From the NCBI GenBank assembly GCA_002825515.1, contig PJET01000149.1:1-11813 (forward strand): 11,813 nucleotides of DNA, in the 5' to 3' direction. The translations under genes were made by a program, and so were the position numbers. Positions 7,774 to 11,813 of the stretch are shown in pieces. This DNA is from Candidatus Thorarchaeota archaeon MP11T_1. GTDB taxonomy: Archaea > Asgardarchaeota > Thorarchaeia > Thorarchaeales > Thorarchaeaceae. The notes under the pieces were generated by a model. It had not been told where the DNA came from and did not search any database. It saw nothing but the letters and a program-made list of their open reading frames with translations. Within the stretch, counting starts at the first letter, position 1. The number at the start of each line of letters is the position of its first letter.

Positions 7774-7792
7774 ACCTGTGGATTTAACAGGT
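7774..7792. repeat. Inverted repeat in the S9 / reductase divergent promoter
   Basis: ACCTGT (7774-7779) and ACAGGT (7787-7792) are a perfect 6-bp inverted repeat with a 7-base AT-rich spacer (GGATTTA). It lies about 40 bases before the reductase ATG and overlaps the only TATA-like word there (ATTTAAC), so it could be an operator. A 6-bp repeat can arise by chance. Confidence 0.3.
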
Positions 7793-7833
7793 GTAATCTC
7801 TCAAAGACAATAAGTTTCGTGAGCTGAAAAAGA

Positions 7834-8973
7834 ATGCAGTACAGAACTTTAGGAAAGATTGGTACCAAAGTATCAGTTCTTGGATTTGGTTGTATGCGAC
7901 TTCCAACTCTTGGACAAGATGGAGGAATCAACAGAGACGAGGCAATCAAACTCATTCGCAAAGGAATCGATAACGGAATCACCTACGTGGACACGGCTTG
8001 GACAGACCATAGAGGAGAGAGTGAAGTCGTGTTAGGCTTGGCTCTCAAAGATGGATACCGAGAGCAGGTCACTCTCGTGACAAAATGCCCTATAGGTAGA
8101 AAGGAGTTTACGGAGCCACGGCATTTTGATGAGCACCTTGATGAACAGCTTCAACGATTGGATGTTGATTATGTTGACTTTTACCTATTTCATGCTCTGA
8201 ATAAGAAATCGTTTGACGAAAAGGTATTGGCTCTCAACCTTATTGAACGAGCGATGAACGCGAAAAAGGCTGGAAAAATCAAGCATATTGGATTCTCCTT
8301 CCATGACACACCAGAGGTTTTGAAAGAAATCATTGATTCAGGGTATTTTGATCTTATGCTTGTTCAGTACAATATAGTTGATCAGGTAAATCATGAGATG
8401 ATTAATTATGCAGGTGAAAAGGGACTTGCTGTAGCAGTAATGGGATCTGTTGGTGGAGGTCGATTGGCGGGAAAAGACCTACCAAAAGAAATGAAAAAAT
8501 GGCTCACTCCAGGTAGAGAGAATTTTGCAGACTTAGCTTTCAAGTTTGTCCTTAGCAATCCCAATGTGTCAGTTGCACTATCAGGAATGGGCTCAGAAGA
8601 GATGCTGGATGATAACCTTAACATCAACTCAAAAGATGATTACGACCAATTGAGCAAGAGAGAGAAAGAATCGATTGGTAATATTGCAAAGAAATTCAAG
8701 GAATTATGCGACCTCGTTTGCACACAATGCAAGTATTGTGAGCCCTGCCCTAATGAGGTTAACATCAGTTTCATTTTCGAGTCATTACAACGTCATGAAA
8801 TCTATGGGGACAGGGAAAAGGCAAAGAACTACTATTCGATGATTGGTAAGACTCCATGGGCTGCAGGTAAGGATGCTACTGCATGTCAGGAATGTGGTGA
8901 GTGCTTGGAGAAATGTCCACAGGGTATTGAGATAATTGATCAACTCAAGAAAGCACATGAAGTTCTGATGTGA
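7834..8973 (+). CDS. Aldo/keto reductase with C-terminal two-cluster iron-sulfur domain (379 aa)
   Basis: NAD(P)H-dependent oxidoreductase of the ferredoxin-linked aldo/keto reductase group. Residues 1-280 form the TIM barrel, from MQYRTLGKIGTKVS and GFGCMRLP to the late SVALSGM strand near 246-252. Of the catalytic tetrad, D53 (in YVDTA), K84 (VTKCP) and H120 (FYLFHAL) are in place. The Tyr expected five residues after D53 is D58 (WTDH). Residues 292-362 carry Cys motifs C296-x2-C299-x2-C302-x2-C305-P and C351-x2-C354-x2-C357-x3-C361-P, enough for two [4Fe-4S] clusters. Such proteins may pass electrons between ferredoxin and a carbonyl or alkene substrate; the substrate is unknown. The Tyr change could alter the reaction or be an error (TAC to GAC is one base). 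The gene is monocistronic, with its 3' side closed by a strong hairpin. Confidence 0.9.
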   Translation: MQYRTLGKIGTKVSVLGFGCMRLPTLGQDGGINRDEAIKLIRKGIDNGITYVDTAWTDHRGESEVVLGLALKDGYREQVTLVTKCPIGRKEFTEPRHFDEHLDEQLQRLDVDYVDFYLFHALNKKSFDEKVLALNLIERAMNAKKAGKIKHIGFSFHDTPEVLKEIIDSGYFDLMLVQYNIVDQVNHEMINYAGEKGLAVAVMGSVGGGRLAGKDLPKEMKKWLTPGRENFADLAFKFVLSNPNVSVALSGMGSEEMLDDNLNINSKDDYDQLSKREKESIGNIAKKFKELCDLVCTQCKYCEPCPNEVNISFIFESLQRHEIYGDREKAKNYYSMIGKTPWAAGKDATACQECGECLEKCPQGIEIIDQLKKAHEVLM

Positions 8974-9008
8974 TTTGACTAATAGCGATTATGAAAAAAA
9001 GAAAATTC

Positions 9009-9037
9009 TTGGAGAAGAGAAAGATTCTCTTCTCCAA
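9009..9037. terminator. Hairpin between convergent genes, 13-bp perfect stem
   Basis: The arms at 9009-9021 (TTGGAGAAGAGAA) and 9025-9037 pair perfectly around a 3-base loop (AGA). It lies 36 bases after the reductase stop and 17 bases after the stop of the convergent surface-protein gene. On the minus strand the stem is followed by a T-rich run (complement of 8993-9006), so it best fits a terminator for the surface-protein transcript, while it may also block read-through from the other side. Confidence 0.65.
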
Positions 9038-9053
9038 ATTCAGTACTTGTGAA

Positions 9054-10121
9054 TTAAGACCTTCGCTTAACGATTACAACAACTCCAATCAAAACGATAG
9101 CTACACCAAAAGATATTGGCAATAGATTATCGCTTAGGAGGTCAAAAATTGGTAGTGGGTGCACACCAGCAATAAGAAGATTCTCAAAACCAATCTTAGG
9201 GTCATGAACTATTTCACTACCTTGTGGGTAGTTCAGATAGATCTCTTGCTCAGTGGTTGTGATCTCATGAATGCTTGAGTTGACTTGATGAGTGACTCCA
9301 TCAATCTCTGCAGACTCCTTCCAAGAGAAGAAACCAGTGACATCAGTCAATAGAACATCGATCTCAGCCTCAGAAATAGCTCGGCCATCCTCTTCATCCT
9401 CTGTTGAATCATCAAATGAGGTTTGCAATTCCGTGCTAAGCTCAACCTTCAGAGCGAGTTGTGAATTCACATCAGTGAAATTGAAGTTGCGAATGAACAC
9501 ATCAATCTTCACTTGAGTTGGAGCAATAATACTACCGTTAATCTCAGTAAAGTCCCCAGTAGCGTAGACCCTCGCTCCAAATACACCATCGGTAGTTAAA
9601 ACATCGATGATGTGTAGCGGACCATCAGCTGTGTTCTCGACAGTGTATACTATTGGTTCAAAGCTAACTAGCTCGAGTGTTTGAATATCAGTATCGATAG
9701 AATCATCATAGACTCCATTCTCGTTGACATCGAGATATTCTACAAGCTCATCAAAGTGTACCTCGAATTCACGTTCAGTTTCGTTGGTGGCTGTTTCGGT
9801 TTCGAATCCAATCGTGAATTCTACACCATTTAGACCAACCTCAACTTCAATCTTGAAAGAGTCTTCCACTCCTCCAGATTCAAGCTCTGACTCAATCTCT
9901 ACATACGTAGGTGTTGCGCTAACAGAAACCTCACGATCGTTGGAATGATCATCCTCACTAGTACTAGTGGTTTCTGTCCCATCATCAACTGTTGTTTCAG
10001 TTTCATCTTCTGTTGTGTCATCCTCTGTGGTTGTTTGTGCTTTGGCACTCACAGCAGATGATAACACGAGGAAGAGTAACATCACAAGAATTGCTTTGTT
10101 AAGAGTAGCGTGCTTCATCAT
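9054..10121 (-). CDS. Secreted, membrane-anchored acidic surface protein (355 aa), family unknown
   Basis: The start at 10121 (MMKHATLNK) is preferred over an ATG 28 codons upstream: it begins a clean signal peptide (core ILVMLLFLVL, ending near AKA), and a TATA box 31-37 bases before it predicts an 8-base leader. After cleavage, residues 29-60 are a Thr/Asp/Glu linker (TTTEDDTTEDE). Residues 65-300 are beta-rich, with an EF-hand-like loop DVNENGVYDD (131-140) that could hold calcium. Sequons lie near N113, N195, N214 and N291. Residues 332-351 form a membrane helix ending VKRRS, so the chain is outside the cell with a basic stop-transfer end. I do not recognise the central domain. It is the most downstream of three surface-protein genes in a row and may help build the cell envelope. 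Two AACGTTTC repeats lie upstream. Confidence 0.8.
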   Translation of the reverse strand: MMKHATLNKAILVMLLFLVLSSAVSAKAQTTTEDDTTEDETETTVDDGTETTSTSEDDHSNDREVSVSATPTYVEIESELESGGVEDSFKIEVEVGLNGVEFTIGFETETATNETEREFEVHFDELVEYLDVNENGVYDDSIDTDIQTLELVSFEPIVYTVENTADGPLHIIDVLTTDGVFGARVYATGDFTEINGSIIAPTQVKIDVFIRNFNFTDVNSQLALKVELSTELQTSFDDSTEDEEDGRAISEAEIDVLLTDVTGFFSWKESAEIDGVTHQVNSSIHEITTTEQEIYLNYPQGSEIVHDPKIGFENLLIAGVHPLPIFDLLSDNLLPISFGVAIVLIGVVVIVKRRS

Positions 10122-10151
10122 CGAATCACTGAACCAACTGTCCAAAGTTAG

Positions 10152-10158
10152 TATATAA
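10152..10158 (-). promoter_or_regulatory. TATA box for the acidic surface-protein gene
   Basis: The minus strand reads TTATATA in CGTTATATAC, 31-37 bases before the ATG at 10121. It implies a transcript start near 10129 and an almost leaderless mRNA, and it rules against the longer reading frame that would begin at 10205, upstream of this box. Confidence 0.6.
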
Positions 10159-10234
10159 CGTATGTTAAGCAAGTTTATGGTATTACGGAAAAAAGGGGCC
10201 CTCATAATGCTTTATTTCGATATTGAAGCTTCAT

Positions 10235-10252
10235 AACGTTTCAGAACGTTTC
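10235..10252. repeat. Direct repeat AACGTTTC x2, one helical turn apart
   Basis: Identical octamers at 10235-10242 and 10245-10252 have starts 10 bases apart, so they would lie on the same face of the helix. They sit about 80 bases upstream of the surface-protein TATA box and may bind a regulator. The rest of the 267-base gap (10122-10388) holds that TATA box, a T-run near 10269-10276 and the hairpin element at 10341-10380; no gene is seen in it. Confidence 0.3.
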
Positions 10253-10340
10253 TATGAGTAAATAGAGATTTTTTTTCTTTGCCTCTGGATAGAGTCTTCG
10301 TCTGACTCAAGGTTCAGGTGCACATAGGAAATGAACCCCC

Positions 10341-10380
10341 AAAGAAAGACCAGAGGGTCCCGAGAGACCCTCAACGCTTT
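10341..10380 (-). terminator. 40-bp hairpin element, copy 1, 3' of the complete ConA-like gene
   Basis: Identical over 40 bases to 11321-11360. Arms GAGGGTC (10353-10359) and GACCCTC (10366-10372) form a 7-bp GC-rich stem with a 6-base loop. On the minus strand the stem is followed by a T/C-rich tail (TGGTCTTTCTTT). It starts 8 bases after the stop codon. A transcript terminator or 3'-end processing signal is the natural reading. Confidence 0.65.
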
Positions 10381-10388
10381 CTGTTTAA

Positions 10389-11222
10389 CTAACGACGTTT
10401 GACAAACACTACTAACACGATGACAACTACAGCTATTCCAACACCTGTGACGATGAGCAGGGTGGTCATGTCACCATCATCTGTCATTCCATCGGTGGAA
10501 GTTGTCGTTGCAGTTGTTGTAGTTGTTGTTGTAGTTGTATGTTCAAAGGAACATGGTTTTGGTATGTCATCAACAGTGAGGTTGTCGATTGCAGCACCAG
10601 CAGTACTGTAACAGTAGAACTCGAGATATGTAGAGGTTGTGACAGCATTGTAAGTAAAGTGGGCTTCGGCGGTTCCATTGATCCAGATACAGAAGTGACC
10701 TTCATTTGTTCTGCTTATCTCAATGTGGTGCCATCCTTGCATGGGGTCATTAACGAAACTTGCGTGAATCGGATGATCAAGTCCGTGCATCGACCAGACG
10801 ATGAAACTCCAGGCGGGTGCTGATGATGGTTTCCAAGCTCCTACAGCTATAAAATCAGAGGGGTACATCGGGATTGGTCTGGATCCGTTCGACATGATAT
10901 AGACATAGATAACTCCAAAATCGTCTGCAACGTCTGGAATATACATATCAAAACTCCAAGTCCCTACATTCACGGTACTGTTGTGCCAGGCATAGTTGAG
11001 ATCATCATCAAGTACCTTCAGTGTGTCATCTGCATCAGTGAAGTTGCCTTCTATCTTGGTTAAGTTACCGGGATTTGAGTGTGCAAATATTGTCCAGTCA
11101 TCCAACCCATCATCGAAATTGTCACTCCAAACCACAGCTGCACTTGTAGTGGTTGTGCAAACTGAAATGCAGAGAACGAGAATTATAACTACGGCAATAA
11201 AGTGCATCCGTCTTATCTTCAT
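10389..11222 (-). CDS. Secreted ConA-like (LamG-type) domain surface protein with Thr-rich stalk and membrane anchor (277 aa)
   Basis: The start at 11222 (MKIRRMHFIAVV) gives a proper signal peptide, residues 1-28. The frame also runs back to 11372, but that 50-residue extension is not secretory and crosses the neighbouring gene's stop and 3' hairpin, so it is rejected. Residues 31-217 are a beta-sandwich resembling concanavalin-like/LamG domains: DNFDDGLDDWTIF at the front, GWHHIEISR at 163-171, and a closing AGAAIDNLTVDD at 208-219. Such domains often bind glycans or calcium, or assist adhesion; the actual ligand is unknown. Residues 229-242 are a Thr stretch, probably an O-glycosylated stalk. 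Residues 254-274 form a membrane helix ending VKRR. Six N-x-S/T sequons are present (N53, N60, N81, N112, N182, N214). It is the tandem paralog of the upstream gene at 11369. Confidence 0.82.
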   Translation of the reverse strand: MKIRRMHFIAVVIILVLCISVCTTTTSAAVVWSDNFDDGLDDWTIFAHSNPGNLTKIEGNFTDADDTLKVLDDDLNYAWHNSTVNVGTWSFDMYIPDVADDFGVIYVYIMSNGSRPIPMYPSDFIAVGAWKPSSAPAWSFIVWSMHGLDHPIHASFVNDPMQGWHHIEISRTNEGHFCIWINGTAEAHFTYNAVTTSTYLEFYCYSTAGAAIDNLTVDDIPKPCSFEHTTTTTTTTTATTTSTDGMTDDGDMTTLLIVTGVGIAVVVIVLVVFVKRR

Positions 11223-11272
11223 GTATACTACATCCCATCCTTTGTCCACACAACAAAGAACTGAACAGATGG

Positions 11273-11278
11273 TATATT
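11273..11278 (-). promoter_or_regulatory. TATA-like box for the complete ConA-like gene
   Basis: The minus strand has AATATA within TGAATATACC, about 51-56 bases before the ATG at 11222, giving a leader of around 28 bases. With the hairpin of the upstream paralog at 11321-11360, this suggests the two paralogs are separate transcription units. Confidence 0.4.
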
Positions 11279-11320
11279 CAGTATTGATTATCTCTGTTTC
11301 TTCGGTTTGCATATGCAAAG

Positions 11321-11360
11321 AAAGAAAGACCAGAGGGTCCCGAGAGACCCTCAACGCTTT
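11321..11360 (-). terminator. 40-bp hairpin element, copy 2, 3' of the truncated ConA-like gene
   Basis: Same 40 bases as 10341-10380, with stem arms GAGGGTC (11333-11339) and GACCCTC (11346-11352). It again starts 8 bases after a stop codon (stop at 11369-11371). Identity ends abruptly on both sides of the element, while the genes in front have diverged. Confidence 0.65.
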
Positions 11361-11368
11361 TGTTTTGC

Positions 11369-11813
11369 TCACCTACGTCGAAGAATGACGATTGCTATTA
11401 TAACTACACCAACACCGGTTCCAACAATCAGAACAATCAACAGTGGATCGATTGGCGGTGGGGTTGTTGGTGGTGTTGTAGTAGTTGTAGTTGTCAGTAG
11501 CGATAATATCTTATCAGGGTCATCATCAACAACTAGGTTGTCGATGGCGGCACCAGAACAATTTTGACAATAAAGCTGGAGATACGTAGAGCTGGTGACA
11601 TCATTGTTGGTAAAGTTGGCTTCGAGCGTTCCATTGAAGGCGACCAAGAATCGGCCCTCACTTGACCTGCTTATATCAATGTGGTGCCATCCTTCTATGG
11701 GGTCCACAATGATGTGCGAGAAAATATCCCAATCATCTCCTACCCACTCCCAGACGATAAACTTCTTGTTCCCGGGATCCGGATCGTTCCAATATCCAAC
11801 AGCAACATAACTC
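11369..11813 (-). CDS. Paralogous ConA-like surface protein, C-terminal part (5' end beyond window)
   Basis: The reading frame is open from the stop at 11369 to the window edge, giving 147 visible residues; the start is outside. An internal GTG at 11707 can mimic a start, but the frame continues upstream (SYVAVGYWNDPDPG, FIVWEWVGDDWD) and aligns with the neighbouring paralog (DFIAVGAWK, FIVWSMHG). The shared core continues: GWHHIDISR against GWHHIEISR, STYLQLYC against STYLEFYC, and GAAIDNLVVDDD against GAAIDNLTVDDI. The linker differs: a Thr run followed by PPTTPPPIDP. The membrane helix LLIVLIVGTGVGVVIIAIVIL is followed by RRR. Like its neighbour, it is probably an extracellular, membrane-tethered binding or structural protein. 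Ligand unknown. Confidence 0.8.
   Translation of the reverse strand, partial: SYVAVGYWNDPDPGNKKFIVWEWVGDDWDIFSHIIVDPIEGWHHIDISRSSEGRFLVAFNGTLEANFTNNDVTSSTYLQLYCQNCSGAAIDNLVVDDDPDKILSLLTTTTTTTPPTTPPPIDPLLIVLIVGTGVGVVIIAIVILRRR

Noticed and set aside
9292..10158. Several Ser/Val-rich plus-strand frames opposite the acidic surface protein
   Set aside because: They are antisense images of Thr/Asp/Glu-rich codons, without ribosome-binding sites or recognisable domains.
10122..10205. N-terminal extension of the acidic surface protein (start at 10205)
   Set aside because: It would begin upstream of the TATA box at 10152-10158 and bury the signal peptide behind 28 residues.
10292..10308. GAGTC/GACTC stem between the surface-protein genes
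   Set aside because: Five base pairs with a 7-base loop are expected by chance.
10399..10823. Overlapping plus- and minus-strand frames opposite or within the ConA-like gene
   Set aside because: They are low-complexity by-products of the Thr triplet run; the minus frame at 10389 has signal peptide, domain and anchor.
10341..11360. CRISPR array or insertion-sequence ends formed by the 40-bp repeat
   Set aside because: There are only two copies 980 bases apart in direct orientation, each tied to a stop codon, with no transposase and no regular spacers.
11223..11372. 50-residue extension of the complete ConA-like protein (start at 11372)
   Set aside because: It crosses the stop of the neighbouring gene and its 3' hairpin and moves the signal peptide inside the protein.
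11369..11707. A short complete gene starting at GTG 11707
   Set aside because: The frame is open to the window edge and the upstream residues align with the paralog, so this is the end of a truncated larger gene.

Overview
The window looks archaeal. Several genes have a TATA-like box about 25-30 bases before the expected transcript start, with very short leaders. Three genes encode secreted proteins with Thr-rich linkers, N-glycosylation sequons and a C-terminal membrane helix ending in Arg/Lys. Calcium-repeat and ferredoxin-type proteins are also present. The moderately AT-rich sequence and the protein types would fit an uncultured archaeon such as an Asgard (Thorarchaeota-like) lineage, but that placement is inference. 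No rRNA, tRNA, CRISPR array, insertion sequence or integrase is visible.

Layout. (1) Positions 1-3592, minus strand: a four-gene block, read as wHTH regulator with two membrane helices, ABC ATPase, large ABC-2-type permease (4-base ATGA overlap with the ATPase), and the start of a multi-pass membrane protein that may be a sensor kinase, cut by the window edge. (2) Positions 3593-3817: divergent promoter region with an ordered set of TTGAC/GTCAA half-sites, a candidate operator. (3) Positions 3818-5677, plus: a secreted, membrane-anchored M28-fold protein with calcium-type Asp repeats. Its active site is altered: the bridging Asp is Cys and the Glu-Glu pair is Leu-His. (4) Positions 5737-7677, minus: a cytosolic S9 prolyl-oligopeptidase-family peptidase with an intact Ser-Asp-His triad. 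(5) Positions 7834-8973, plus: an aldo/keto reductase with a C-terminal two-cluster Cys domain and Asp in place of the catalytic Tyr. (6) A 13-bp perfect-stem hairpin at 9009-9037, in the convergent gap. (7) Positions 9054-11813, minus: three successive genes for anchored surface proteins. The last two are tandem paralogs with a concanavalin-like domain, each followed at the same distance by an identical 40-bp hairpin element.

How it may work together. The regulator, transporter and possible sensor look like one envelope-response module. The M28-like protein and the three surface proteins are extracytoplasmic. The S9 peptidase and the reductase are probably independent cytosolic enzymes. The most distinctive points are the remodelled M28 centre, the Tyr-to-Asp change in the reductase, the operator-like array, and the identical 3' hairpins behind diverged paralogs.
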